From: Temnopleurus reevesii
Lineage: Eukaryota > Echinodermata > Echinoidea > Temnopleuroida > Temnopleuridae
DNA: 64,000 nucleotides
Reading direction: 5' to 3'
Assembly (NCBI GenBank): GCA_036244855.1
Contig: BQKZ01000559.1
Coordinates: forward strand, 1-64,000
A program made the translations under genes and the position numbers. The notes beneath the pieces are model-generated. The model did no database searches. It saw nothing but the letters and a program-made list of their open reading frames with translations, and was not told where the DNA came from. How positions within the stretch are numbered: position 1 is the first letter of the stretch; each line of letters begins with the position of its first letter. Shown here piece by piece: positions 47,401 through 60,651 of the stretch.

Positions 47401-50400
47401 CTTATGATAAAATGATAGTAAATCAGCTGTAGAGCTTTCCGATTATAATTATTCATTGAGGAAAATTTGAGGAAAATATGCATCCATTTTGACCAACAGT
47501 GTAAAGGCTTATGGATATTGATATAATTTAAACTATTTTGTACTAATTAAACCACTTGAGCTGAACATTTTCAATTGAGAGTGAGTATAGCCAAACGACT
47601 TCATAAGGCTTGAGAAAGTCCTCAGATGAGGACGGAAGCTAGCCACCAAAATCACAAGGTTGGTATATATAAACGCTTTGAATTTTTGTATTAAGCTGTT
47701 ATTCTTTTTTGTTATATATAATTATTTTGCTGGCCAGTCCATGTAACTTATTTATTAAAATCCTATTGAAAGGTAAGCATGCGACATGGGCGTTTATATA
47801 AACGAATGTAATTAGAATACAGAATGCGTGTAGACGGTAATATCATTATTGTATAACTCTGTTCGGCTAGACGAGGGCATATGGTAAACGGAAAATGAAT
47901 ATACCCTACCCCTCGAATTGAAATGCAGAGTATTTCATTTTGACACTTGGTATCTTGATTGACAGCTGATATAGCAGGTTTCATAGCTACCTCTATTTGT
48001 TTTCCTCCCTCAGATTTGTATGCATTAACGATAGCAATGTTTGTGGAATCACATCTAAATACTGCTTTTCAAAGTTTGTACGGGGGTTGGTGGGCTCGAG
48101 TTTGAGTTGCCAAGTCAGGCGTGGTATGGCTTTGCCAAGATATCATCGCTTGTGTACATACAGACTGGGATAAAACGGCAGGAAATGCCATGATAGCTAT
48201 GAAAACATCACCACAATGCGTTTGTCAACTCAGAGTAAAGATTTAAGGATAAACAATTAGGTAGTCTTTATCTTTTAATCTCTCACTTTTCTCACTTTGT
48301 GTGTCTGTACTCTAGCCTCATTCCATTTCCTTCGGTTTTGCTTACACACACACACACGACGCATATAGCCCCATATTTTTTTTTTTTAATAATTGCGTCT
48401 TAAATATCATCACATTCTAATTCTAATGTTGAAGCAAATATAATGACCTATAGATTAACAAACCATGGACTCTATCAAATTTTCTTAGAAAATAAAATTA
48501 AATATAGGCCTTTTCTTATATTCATACATTTCACATTATTTCGGACTAGAGATGGCGCTCAATCTAAAAAACTTGTTTGCCTTCAGAGATTTCGCCGCAA
48601 GACGGAAAACAAAACCTGTCAACAAATCATTCCCTAACCTTATATTCATTTTAACGACTTGGGAAACATTATATAAAATTTCGATTGCTTTGAGCTAATA
48701 TTAATGTCATATAAATTTGTGTTCAGTATTTGTGCATTTTAGGTGTATTTGTCACAAAGACTACTTTAAAGTAACATTTACCTTATGTGAAATTAGATGT
48801 GTTCCTGTTTGAACCGGTCGATTTGTAATAATTACTTTGTTTTGCAATATGCCAATTACAACTTTTGGCGGGAAAGATTGATAGTCTGCGAGATAAAGAG
48901 TCAAAACGCAACGTTTGCAGGGCTTATGTGCACGGTAATCACATCCACCTATCGTAATTACCTGTCAAGATGTTGCAGACCTTACTTCCGATATGTTTCT
49001 CTCCACTTATCTGCCATGTTTATCTCGACGTGTCACTGCTTACAGGGTCTAAGCCCTCTAACCTGCTTCCATGGCCGCTCTGATCTCAGCTCATGTCTAC
49101 TCATGATCTGATCTAAAACAGACTTGATCCGTGTGGGTACCAACATCATCCTGATGGAGATGGGTGCAGAGAGGAGAAGGTGTGAACGATGGAGATAGGG
49201 AATATAAATTAGAGAGAAGGATGGACAGAGAGCAGGGAGAGGGGGGAGAGAGAGGGAAAGAAGGAAGCAGTTAATGACTTATTTTGAAATCATGTAAAAC
49301 AAATGAGGAAGATATGTGGTTGAGAAAAAAGATTAACATGATATTTGGGATTATATTTATTGAATATTAGCTGCAAAGACTTCGAATCATTAAAAAAGAT
49401 ACACTTGTAATAAGCTTCATGAAAATGATTTAAAAAACCCAGAATGTTGAAAAAGTGTGCAGTGATTTCATCTGGTGGAGAGAGAAAGTGATAGAATAAT
49501 GTAATGCCATACTTTACAAGCCATGTCCTCGTGTCCTCGAAACATCAATTTGGATGGTGGATGACAACCGTGAAATTGCAACTGTTTATGAGACGAGCTC
49601 ACAATGTCACTATGTGAGGAATTGTTTGATACTCTGTCCTTCCGTGGTTTTCAGGGGAAACAGAGCCGAAAGATTTTCAAACCTTAAATGTTCAGAATGA
49701 TATGCTTACCTTTAGTACAGACATTAAATGACACTTATTCCATGATTAGATTATTCCGCTACAAACAGAAAATAGCACCTGAGTTCTGGTACAATATTAA
49801 CTGCTTTTCATCGTTTTATATTATATACATTTTTCTCAACAATATAAAATCCCTAATTCTTAGTGTTTCTTTACAAGAAAATGTAAAAGTCTTTTTGTAG
49901 AAACCAAAATGATGATAAAACTTAATATTTGAAAAAGAAACCTATACTAATATCTACTTATCAACCTTTTTTTTTAACCATTCGAGATTATTTCGTAAAA
50001 AAGTAATTTTGATGTTCTATTATCGATAGTTCTACTATTGAGTGTATTATTGAAAAACTCTTCAAATTCTTCAAAGATACTTCCAAAAAGTTTGCTGGTT
50101 GAATATGGAAAAGAAAGAAGAAAAAATATTTACTAGTCCGTTGTACAACCCAAGTGCTGCTCACCTTACGCCTGAGACTTCGGGGATGTGGGGTCCTAGC
50201 ATGCCGTATCACTTACGGGGATTTGAGGGATAGTCGTGAGAAGTGACAGTGTCGCTTAAATCTCCAGATATCATCCGGCTGTTTTGAGGATGAGAAAATG
50301 GAAAATAAATGATACAACAAAATAATGCTTTTATGTTTTAACTTATATAATAATTGATGAAAATTAAGTTGTCAAAAATTGTTAGATAAATCATAAATGA

Positions 50401-51132
50401 TTTATGATGTATGATCACGAAGTAAACGATTGGCATGAAGCATGCAGATTTACTAAAAAATTGTCAAATTCGGAATGATATGAAGACACATAAAAATGCA
50501 TCAATAAAGAGCGTACAATCGTATCTTGTAAATAGCTCTAATAACTTAGGAATAAAGGTGCAGGTGTAAATAAATGCAACACTGGGAGCACCTTTTCTGT
50601 AAAAATTGAATTTCAATAGGTATGATTTTGCATTCTGAGATGTTCTCAGAATATTCAAACCGCGAATTTTGCTTAGTTCCAGCTTAAATCTCATCGTGCC
50701 ATTCTCCAATCCTTAAACAACGGCGGCTTTCAGATATTTCACACGGTGTATTCTATATTACGGTATGTATCATTTCAACAGTTTATTTTTTTTTTTAAAA
50801 TGTTATCAAACTTTTGGCTTTGAATAGGCTTATGATATTTCCGCCAGATAAACGCTGCTTTTCTTTTATAGGGAGGAGGGAAAGAGTCATGGTCAGATAA
50901 AGTTTTCAAGATTGCATTGCCATATGATTTTGCCAATAAATTCTCGTCTAGAAACAAAGTTATAAAAACACATGTTTCTTCTGTATTCCACGAAAAGTGA
51001 TTTTCACACATTAAGCTATACAAGGGGAATCTCTGTGACCGGTTGGACAATATTTAGCTACCAGATAATGGGGTTCATCAATTGCCAGTTCAATATCTAC
51101 ATGTGGCTCCTTGGGTGGATCAAGATGATCTA
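41401..51132. other. Long intergenic stretch without a supported gene
   Basis: Nearly 10 kb with no convincing exon. Frames at 42619/42694, 43415, 43612/43780, 44413, 45919 (117 codons, minus), 48797 (104 codons) and 50775 have no domain, and several overlap antisense. Simple repeats include (AATTC)n at 42304, a C run at 45784-45799, and a GA-rich strip at 49190-49265. A polyadenylation-like 'AAATAAATACC' at about 44799 ends a T-rich segment that might be a decayed retroelement. Confidence 0.5.
42304..42340. repeat. (AATTC)n pentamer repeat
   Basis: Seven consecutive 'AATTC' units, 15 bases after a short (TTGT)n run (42273-42289). Pentamer tails of this kind end LINE copies elsewhere in the window, but no LINE body is recognisable here. 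Confidence 0.85.
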
Positions 51133-51169
51133 CCCCCCCCCCCCCCCCAAAAAAAAAAAAAAAAAAAAA
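51133..51169 (+). repeat. Poly(C)-poly(A) junction, C16-A21
   Basis: Sixteen C directly followed by 21 A with no interruption. It is the longest of the four such junctions seen. Confidence 0.95.
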
Positions 51170-51452
51170 TCAAAGATAATTTAAATCTTTTTCAGAATTT
51201 TGTGATTCTCTTCCATCGTTTCTGTTTCTTTTTAAACCGAAATAATATGCATGTTTCATCAAATACACTCACACTCATCCATATACCACCCCACATCAAA
51301 CAACCACGCGCAACCACATGCACATACTCCCAAATCACGCACATAAATCAACACGAGCACACACACAAACATACATACATATTTAAACCAACACATGCAA
51401 ACAGATACACACATTCACACACATATCTTTCGCTGTTCTTTACCTACCCAAC

Positions 51453-51453
<1 letters not shown>
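51170..51453. repeat. CA-rich degenerate strip
   Basis: From about 51260 to 51425 the plus strand is rich in CACA and ACAT strings ('CACACAAACATACATACAT'), a decayed CA repeat. The long frame 51082-51639 crosses this and the neighbouring GA run and is not a gene. Confidence 0.6.
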
Positions 51454-51531
<78 letters not shown>

Positions 51532-51534
51532 GGG
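51454..51534. repeat. (GA)33 followed by a G14 run
   Basis: An uninterrupted GA dinucleotide array of about 33 units passes directly into 14 G. Array length may be collapsed or misread in assembly. Confidence 0.95.
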
Positions 51535-54500
51535 TGGGAAAAGATGGCAGAACCATCAGCGAAGCACATGTCAATGAAAATAACGTTAATAAGCGAGTCT
51601 AGAACTGAGCCTAAGCTAGCTCCGATGAGTAACGTATAGCTTCCGGGTAGGTCAGCTGACCCTGCGCACCAATAGGTTCATATCATAGTGAGATGAGCTG
51701 CATGTTGGATGTCCTTCGATATACGAGCTGTCATTACAAGTCTTTATACACAACCATCCCTTCAAGCGACACAGTGTTGATTGATGGGCGATATTTATCA
51801 ATTTTCTTCATTGACCACGTGTCTAAAAGAAAAAAAAACTGTGAGACAGTTTAATTTCAGAAGGATATCTTGTTCTTATCTGATTACACTGTTTTACGTG
51901 TTTTATGTAAATATTTATTGTTTAAGTTTATGAGATTTCTCTAGTGATGTGTATCTGTAGCAATAATAATGTAATGTGGAAAATTTGTAATAATTCATCA
52001 TTAAATGATGAGAGAGTCAAGACATGTCATGGACTCCTCCTGATGGGCTAGGTTTTGCAAGAAAATTACAATATAAAAAAATACGTTTCTGTATAATCTT
52101 CGAGTGATAACTAAATTGTATGGATTTATCATACATAATGCACCATTTATTTGTCAAATATTTATTTTTCGATTTTTTTTCTTCGGAAATTGTTGGGGAT
52201 ATGCAGAAAAAAAGCTTTCGGGATACCATTTTTCAAAGCTGGTTAGTTTTAAACACACTTTATCTTTGATTGATGCCAGCCCTCTTTCCTCTCATTATAC
52301 ACACCTCTTAACTGTATCCCTCATTGATCGGCTGTTTACCAGCATGGACATGTCAATCAAAGCTATCCTCTATTAATTAGTGGTCTTCTTTCATCTCCTA
52401 ATCGATCTCGTCCATGACACCTAGCTCAATGCACCCCTGTAGTTTACCAAGTCGATAAACCACCGGTCAATTCTCTATAACACCCTACACTCTACATTAA
52501 AGGACACGCCAATCCTGTGATGAAAATGGATGTAAAGAATTTCACAATGTTTTAAGTACATGTTTGCACCAAGCATAAACTTAATAGAATTTTGCTGATG
52601 AAATACGGTGCATTTTAATCAATCGGGCATGGCATAAAATGCTTACAGACCTTATAAAATTGTTAAGACACACTACGTTATGCGGGATATAGTTTGGAGA
52701 TGTTTTTTTAATCTGCATTTTACTTATTTAGAACTTACCCTCTTCCCCCATCAATTATCATGCTCATAGAACAGATTTCATTAACCTTACCTGACATGAA
52801 GATTCCGTCAATTGTAAGCCCTTGTCATTTCTTTATTACTGTAAGTAGATTAGAATGACGGGAAAGATTCACAATTTCCCTCGAGTGTGCCTTTAAGAGA
52901 CAGATCAAGAAACATTTGTCTGAAAAAGAAAATCGGGTTAAATACGTCACGGATGTCATTAAATTGTCGATATTATTGAGAGCACTTTTGAGTTAAACAT
53001 GCTTTGGCCTATAAACCAATAATTACACGAGTCGAGAGGTGTGAAAGAATAGCCTCACTTCAAGGCAGTATTAATCAGTTCATAAATATCGAAGAGTAAT
53101 AATGTGGTAATCATCAACGTTATACAGTCTCTGATCGGTGAAATCATTTCCGTTCTAATAATGTCAATCGTTCATAGCAATTAGTTCAAACATTTTCTTT
53201 TATTTCAATATGCTTTAATATGACAATTTATACAGTGTTATATGATTTTTTTTTCTAGCGAGACAGACTTTGCCCTTAATGTAGGTACAACCTGTCAACA
53301 AGCTGTGGCACCAAAATGTAGCCCCCCCCCCCCCCAAAAAAAAAAAAAAAATAAGTTTCCTTCTGAAGGAAGAATAGTATTGGAATGTGGAATTTATTCA
53401 TTTGAACGTCATCGACATATACAGCCAACATTTTGTTCTGATTACATTTTTTTTCATATACATTGTGTTATGTCAAACAAATTATACAAAATAAAGAAAA
53501 TATGAATGATTTGATTACAATAATGAAACAATTATATGTAAAATAAAATAAATATTTGACAACAAAATACATAATCATTATCTAAGCAAGGAATCATTAT
53601 GAACCCATGCATATTCTAAACAAACGCAAACTTATAGATTTTAGACAATAAATATACAAAGACATAGATGGATATATTTTTGAAAGAAAGGATCGTAATG
53701 CCAGTGGTGGAGGAGTTGGATGTTTGTTTTATTTATCGTAATGATTAGTTTCATTCTATAAACATGATAAAAGCTACTGCTTAAAAACATCCACCAGTTT
53801 ATTTCAGGGCATGGGCCTATGTATTGTTAAACCAATCTAACGTGTTGGAACTAAAAAGACATCGACGTATAGGTCCATTCGTGCCTCGATCTCCAGGGTT
53901 AGTTAGTAAGCAACCTTCGGGCCAGGTAAGGGTTAGTGTTTCGACAACTGTGCGCCTGTGCACGTGCAATGGTGATCAATATCGTTACGCTAGAAACAAA
54001 TGAAGCCAATCATATTACCACGCTGAGATAAACTGATAAATAATTGAAAAGGAGATTCTTGTTGTGCTTCATAGTCATGAAATAGGTTACCGTATTGAGA
54101 AAAGAATTAAACGAACAAGTATATTCAGAAGGTTCGTTCATGTGACATTATAATAAACATTTATTATAGTATTTACGAAATTGGCTTACTCGTGTTTTCA
54201 GTTATATGCAACTGAACAGAAAAATAATCATTGACTTGATACCAATGTTGTCAATTGAATTGGCATGTATGCATCCATGGATTTTATAGGGAACCCCTTG
54301 GGTTTTACTTTATGCTCGATGCCTTGCAACCGATTCATTTTTATATTTGTCGAGTGACAGGTTACTTTAAGTCTTTATACATCGTTATTCTCTAGAATGT
54401 GCGTATTATGATACTTTTTAATTTGATGGAATGTGAAAAAAGAATGACTTTCCCATATTTGTTATTTGGTAGAACTGACTGATTATGTTTTTTTAAGCAC

Positions 54501-55167
54501 ATAATTCTAACCAACCCCAAATTGATGGAATCATTCCTCTTCCCAAATCAGGTCCTCTGCACATAGGTTGTGATTTCTTGTTAGCTCTGAATAAATATTG
54601 ATGATTGATGTGGAGACTTATCAAGAACACGGACACGATTAAAATGGGAAATAATTCTTAACACGAATATCATGACGTTTATTCAGGTGAAGATATCAGC
54701 TACTATTCAAACAGTAAATATTTTTCATTCAAATGTCGTTTTAGTACCTGGAAATGTTCGTAGTGATCAAAATAGGAAACTACAAAATATTTTTGTAATA
54801 CATTGTGGTCGAGCAAAAACAGTAATACCATTTAAATAAATCCAAACGCAATGACAACTATTAGTATTATAATATCGTACCGCAGATGAAATTATATGAA
54901 AACTTTTTAACAGAATGTAAAAATGTGAAAAACAGTGTTGCAAGAAGTATCTCCTCATATCGTATAAGGGCGTGGTATAGTAGGATGATGAGTGGCGTAT
55001 TGACATTAATTGATACAGTCTTGATTGTGTTGTGGTATGTGATTAGGCACGACCAGGCTAATAATCTTTATATGCGGAAGTACTTGGGTCAGATAAGAAT
55101 GCAAACAAGCTTGTTTTCCAGTAGAGCATCCAAATGGTAAACGTCGTCAATGTTTGTTCACAGCTCC
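51535..55167. other. Intergenic, no gene seen
   Basis: AT-rich DNA. Frames at 52017/52104, 53242, 54767 and 54886 have no domain. A C14-A16 junction lies at 53322-53351. Nothing else was recognised. Confidence 0.5.
53322..53351 (+). repeat. Poly(C)-poly(A) junction, C14-A16
   Basis: Fourteen C directly followed by 16 A. Same orientation and form as 51133-51169, 2.2 kb away. Confidence 0.95.
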
Positions 55168-55232
55168 AGCGGTATAGCTCGGTGGCACTTGGACAAACAC
55201 ACGCGTGTCCTAGCCGTGATCTTTACCACCAC
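55168..55232. mobile_element. Possible decayed tRNA-SINE fragment
   Basis: 'GGTATAGCTCGGTGGCAC' resembles an A-box, and 'CCTAGCCGTGATCTTTACC' resembles the 5' flank of the SINE at 63770, where 'CCGAGCCATGATCTTTGGC' is read on the same strand. No B-box was found. Weak. Confidence 0.2.
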
Positions 55233-57059
55233 ACCAGTCATGTATTGATACTGCCAGCACTAAACTCCTAGCCCTCTCATGATATGGGTGTCGACAGCAC
55301 GAAGTCGGAAACCAGTCTTCCGCTCTTTAACCCCGTCGCGTCAACATGATCCAACCTCGTCACTTGACATACCATGCCTGTGAGCGAGTGTGGGAACGGA
55401 AGAGTTAACACACTTGTCCTTTGTTTGGAGAGCTTACCTCGAATTACATATCAAGAATATTAATTGACAGCTCAGAAATGTGACAGACAGACGTTAAAAC
55501 ATTCAAGATTGTTTTGGATTTTCTATACGATTCTCAAACACCTACAGTTTAGAGAACTTTACATTTTGTTTTTCGTCGTCAATCCAAAATGATGACCAGA
55601 ATGGCTCTTTTTGCATAAAACGGCTCATTCATTTAAACTGGACATTTACAAAACTCACACAGAATTCATATTCACCTGTGGATGTTCAGGAATGAGACAA
55701 ATACTTATTACATCAAAAGAATTTTCTCTAAAATAAAAGAAAAATATAGAATGGGTTTCATTTGTTTGAATAAAAGTTTCGAGACAAAATAAATGAGATG
55801 CCACTTCAATGCCACAATATACTGCGTTTGCTTTTTGTAATATCTATTTGAGATACCTGCATCTATAGTTTGGCATAACTTATTTATTTTCTGAACAACA
55901 GTTCTAGCAAACTTCTCATGCATAAGCGTATGCCTACTAGTGCAAAAACAGTTTGACCCTTTTAGTATACTATTCATTATAGGTTAACAGGATCCACTAG
56001 ATTTATATTAATAAACATGCAATAGTAATCATACGTTGAACAAGATTCTAGAAAATTAATGTAAAGCAATTATCTTATTTTGAAAGTTACAAAGTGAAGT
56101 AGATCGTTCGTTACAATATTTACGATCTACCTTAGATGTAGACGTATTATTGACCACCTTCGAAATAACCGTGGAATAGAGTTTTTAGGTCAATCAAATT
56201 ATTATTGTTGTATGTATCGTTACTTTCAGATCATTCTTTATGATCATGGCATTCATTTGTGTTAATATACACATTCATGATTACTAGCTTTACTCACAAA
56301 AATGTAGTCATGAGATCGATTCAACGGAGTGTTATTTTGTTTGCCGTAATTATTCAGATAGAAATCAGAAATGCAATCTTCCATAAAGTTATAATAGGAT
56401 TTATATCAGGTGTTGTGAAAAGGTTTAGATGTTTGGAAAATATGTGTTCAGTTTACTAGTGTTGAATCTATTTTTGTTTTAAATGATGTGTTTCAAGTAA
56501 TATATTAAACGAATGTGTGCGTCCTATTGGACTTTAACTCTGATTAAATCTGTTGTGACATACATGCTTGTAGTAATCAATTGACTAAGTTTCGTTCTCC
56601 AATCTTTAGCAGTATCAAGTTTCTAAACTTCATGCCATTCAAAATATTATCACATATGAAAAGGGCTAAAGTTTGAGTTAAACGGTTGCTCTATTAGCGA
56701 TGGTTGCATAGCGATATTCACAAAAGAAAGATCCCGTGTTTTGGAGGTGCAATGAATCATATCGTTATGGCAAACATTATGATGTTGGCAAAATATGATT
56801 ACGTCATCCTTATGATGGTGTCAATCAGACTGGTGTATGTACCCCTGAGGGTGCCTGGTTTGCGATCTATGCTCGGCTGATTGACAGAACCCAAGGGGCC
56901 TGTAATTAATTTGACAGCGATCAAATAACAACACCTCCGAATGAAGTCAGTAATGCGGAAAGCAGTCTATGGAAAGAGGGGTAATTTGTAAAGCAATCCT
57001 GGTCCCGTATATAGGGTGCTACACACGCGTTATTTATTGCATTTGCGAGATAATCGCTG
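55233..57059. other. Intergenic, no gene seen
   Basis: AT-rich DNA. Frames at 55708 (minus) and 56259 (plus) have no domain or splice context. No repeat was recognised. Confidence 0.5.
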
Positions 57060-57530
57060 GGGTTGGTATCGATTCGAAATGCTGACTAACGCACAACTCT
57101 TGTTTCCTATGTGGTTAACTGGTTCTTTTCTCTCTTATCTCCTCTCCGAAGCGATATGTTATGTCGATTGATAGAGACACTTTTTTGAGCGAAAAGAGAA
57201 GGTGTCGTAACACAATCTTCAAATCGGCAGCGTCTTGGGGCGACAGGTTTAAGCAGGAAGGACAACTCGTTGCCAATACATGTCAACTGCGATACAGTTG
57301 GAGCACTCGAAACTGTGTAAACCGGTAACCGAATCGGTGTTGCTAATTGGGCGGGTGGGGTCGGCCAACATGGCCGATAATTAACTACCAGAGGGGGTTG
57401 GGGGAGCTAGGTTAGCCAGCCAATCACGACGCAGATTTCAGCCAGCCGCCAAAGCTGTAAAAATATCGAGTGCCATTTTGCCCGGCGGCGGAATTCCCCT
57501 GCGCTAAGAGCCTAAACGATGCTGTTTATG
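57060..57530. promoter_or_regulatory. CpG-rich patch with GC-box, CCAAT and YY1-like motifs
   Basis: Unique, GC-rich DNA contains 'GGGCGGGTGGGG' (GC-box/Sp-type, about 57351), 'GCCAATCACGACG' (CCAAT-type, about 57419), 'GGCCAACATGGCC' (palindrome, about 57363) and 'GCCATTTTG' (YY1-type, about 57473). This is the most promoter-like block in the window, but no convincing downstream open frame exists on either strand. It could be an enhancer or an alternative promoter. Confidence 0.35.
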
Positions 57531-60071
57531 TAGGTGCAATAAGCTTTGTTAATAAAAGCTCTCCAGAAAATGAATATTCTATCAACAAGTACATATGCAT
57601 GAGAGTGTAAAGGAGCCCTCATGCGACCAAATTCCTAGAGGAGTGCTGAGGGTAGTTCCTTCACCTAATCTTGAGAGACGTAACCGAACCCTTATCAGGG
57701 TCCCAACCTACAGGACGTAGGTTGGTTGGAGGGTCCACTGCTCTGAGCTTGCTGATGGTATCACAATAGAGCAAATGGGCATTGAATGCCCTGTGTGTTT
57801 AGCAAGACCCACATCGATCGCAAGTCCATTAATTCTAGCACTACTACGAACGAACACGGTGGTATTGAGGATGGAAGGCCTGGGCTCAAGGCTACAATCC
57901 AATTCATTCTATTCAGTTTGACTATCTCAGCAGAAGACACGATCAGTCAGCAGAATATCGATGCAATATACATGAGACCCCTTCTCTTGCTTTACGCTTT
58001 GTTAAAGGATTGGTGCAATTTTAATGGGCAAATAAGCGTGGTAAGGATATCTTTTCAAGCTTCCTGCCTGCAAAGTGTCCCTAAAAGCGACTAAACGACA
58101 GACAATAGTGTATAGATTTCACACTTGCGTAAATTCTATTGTACCAGCCCAAGCCCTAAATACAGTATTCATATTTTCTTTTTGTAAGAGAGGCTTGAAA
58201 GGGTCTGTATGTCGGTAGAATTACCTGGCCCATAAAGATTAACTCAATGAATTATTGAGCGTGGTTAACGGTTCTCCTTTCGGGGATTTTTCCAGAAAAC
58301 ATGAAAGAATTGGTAATTGTTCCCATGTTCCGTTGTTAGTAAGACCCGCCTTAAAGTAATCCTAAATGAAAATCAAAAGAAGAGGAAGGAATAGAGGAAA
58401 GGAAGGAGGAGGATGGAGTTAGGCTATATGAAAGAAGGAGGAGGAGGAGGGTAAGGTGCTAAGTAATCGCGATTGATGTTGACAACAATCATCTTGAAAA
58501 CTTTGTTTGAATGCCAGCTTTCTTGAAGTAAAAAGAAAGTCTGATTGGGGGAAGTGAGAAGCCCCAGCAAGCGAAAGTATCGATTCACAGTTCTGTCACA
58601 AAAGACCGGATGAAAGTGACACACATTAAAACCTTGGCAGCTGGAGTTAGCGCCCACTTACTCTTTACCAATACAGCCTGCCCAAGAAAAACACAGTATT
58701 AATATTTATCCTGCATAAGTATCTTTCTTTCGAATAGATATGATGCCTTGAAAAATAATGAATATATCTATTCAGTGATGGGTCGGAAATTCGTTCTTGT
58801 GCATTCATTTTCGTGTTGATAATTTCGATATTTTACTTTTTAAGATATAATTATTTTTCATTTAAGTGTTGGAGACATTACTTTGACAACTTATGATATT
58901 CCAAATAGATAGATGAAATATAGATTATATATTTCAATAAATCTCACTTCAATTTCATGCTGTTTGTCTGAAACCGAGAGAACCCATGATACAATTATAG
59001 TGAACAGTACTGTACAAGTTCAAAGATTTGGTGTTCTTATCAGATTTGCTTGACACGCGCTATAGTTCGACCTTGCGTAAAGTAGGAAAATATTATTTGA
59101 CAAGGAATCGGGCAAATATCGCACGGTTATATCATGATGAATATAAATTCTTTCCTCCATCTAGCATCACAAACAACGGTGTGGATGTGATGTTAACACA
59201 GTGTCATTGTGTCTGTCAAGTGTTAAATGATGGCACGTATGGCGACAAAATAATTCGTTCGTCTTCTAAGACTCTTTATTTTCCAATCTATCGTCTGCTC
59301 TATTGTATAAGGTATTACTGGAAACACTTGATATCCAATAAGAAGACATCCTGATGATAAGATTGGATATAGCCTACACCTGCCTTTCCCGGGTAGTTTA
59401 ACCAATGTTGCTAATTTGTTGCGCCCTCTTCCTATGTCGATGACATCTAAACTTTGATGGAAGTTAAACATTTGAATCGTGTTGATAGAAGGGCAGGTGA
59501 TGGTTTCTTGAAGACTATTATGGACGGGTGAAGGTGAAGAAATTATCTTTTGACGCAATCGTATCGAGTGAGACATTGTATTGTTATTCACATTCTATTC
59601 GTTACATTAAGAATCAAACGCCAACGCTCTCTGGCGAGGCGTTTGTTTGACAGCTATAGAGAAAAGAAAATCACAACACAAAATAACGAAAATGAGATCT
59701 ATTCTTTTAAAACTGTCAAATTGGAAGGATTACATCGATCAAAATTAAAGGTTATAATTTGCAATGTTTTAGATTTACAATAAAAACTAATTTGTTTACA
59801 TATTTTCGACAGTGTCGCACCTTTAACTAATTTCAATTTTCATAATATTTTAAAATAAAAAAAGGTGTGAAATAACTTGTTCTTTAATGAAAAAAAAGTA
59901 TCTGAAAGTAATAATTTTGTTTACGGTTACTCGTTTTCCCTGGGTATGCTGGGTAGATGCAAATTCAGGTCACATGATTTCCTCACAGATTAAATAAAAC
60001 GATAATAATTGAAAATTAATTAACCCATTCCAAAAACCGAGTTTGGCAAAATCACAGAGAAACATAAAAAG
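57531..60071. other. Intergenic, no supported gene
   Basis: Includes a 9 bp hairpin ('CCAACCTAC' ... 'GTAGGTTGG', about 57702-57726). At 57708-57902 the minus strand has a 64-codon frame, with a second minus-strand frame also open in the same stretch, so neither is called. Frames at 58424, 59028 and 59223 are featureless, and the last two are antisense overlaps. Confidence 0.5.
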
Positions 60072-60312
60072 GCGCCTTTTTTAGCCTGCGTTTTTAGCCT
60101 GCGTCGATACAGCGTCTTTTTTCAAAGTTAAAAACGCTCCCTGGATGCACAAAGACGCAGGTCATACGGTGGACTGGCGTTCGGCGTACACTCCTCTAGC
60201 GCAAGCCGAACATCATTCCACCGTCTGATCCGCGTATACTGCGCGATCGGGGAACGTTTTTAATTCTCAAAAACGCAGGACCGACGCAGACTAAAAACTC
60301 ATCGGTGTGAAA
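60072..60312. mobile_element. Hairpin MITE, copy 2
   Basis: Arms: 'TTTTTAGCCTGCGTCGATAC' with 'GTTAAAAACGCTCC' on the left; 'GGAACGTTTTTAATTCTC' with 'GGACCGACGCAGACTAAAAA' and 'GTGTGAAACGACACC' on the right. The interior has 'CATACGGTGGACTGGCGTTC', 'GGCGTACACTCC', then 'AAGCCGAACATCATTCCACC', again self-complementary. The left terminus carries 'TTTAGCCTGCG' twice in tandem (about 60080-60102). No coding sequence. Confidence 0.8.
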
Positions 60313-60633
60313 CGACACCTCAGAAATATTTTCGATGGGATGATCCTTGAAAGTGTATGCACATTAAAAAAAAGTTTTTGAACAAACCGTGATTGTAATT
60401 TTATGATTTTGCACCTTTTGACGTTCTGATCATTTATGAAACAGAATACTGACGTGCCATAATATTGACATTTTTAAACACAATGATGGATGCGCAAACC
60501 GTAAAGGGGGGGGGGGGGGTCATTGATGACCAAGCCCTTGGGTTAGAGATAGAGACACAATATTTGAGGTAGATAGAGCGAAAAGTTGGCGGGATGCGCC
60601 ACATTTGATTATAGAACTTTTCCTAGACAGCTC

Positions 60634-60651
60634 TTTTTTTTTGGGGGGGGG
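60634..60651 (-). repeat. Poly(C)-poly(A) junction (minus strand C9-A9)
   Basis: The plus strand reads T9 directly followed by G9. Shortest of the four C-run/A-run junctions. Confidence 0.85.

Noticed and set aside
51082..51639. 185-codon plus-strand frame
   Set aside because: Crosses a C16-A21 run, a CA-rich strip and (GA)33, so it is repeat-driven.
57708..57902. 64-codon minus-strand frame that looks fairly protein-like
   Set aside because: A second minus-strand frame through the same bases is also open, so openness is not informative, and no homology is recognised.
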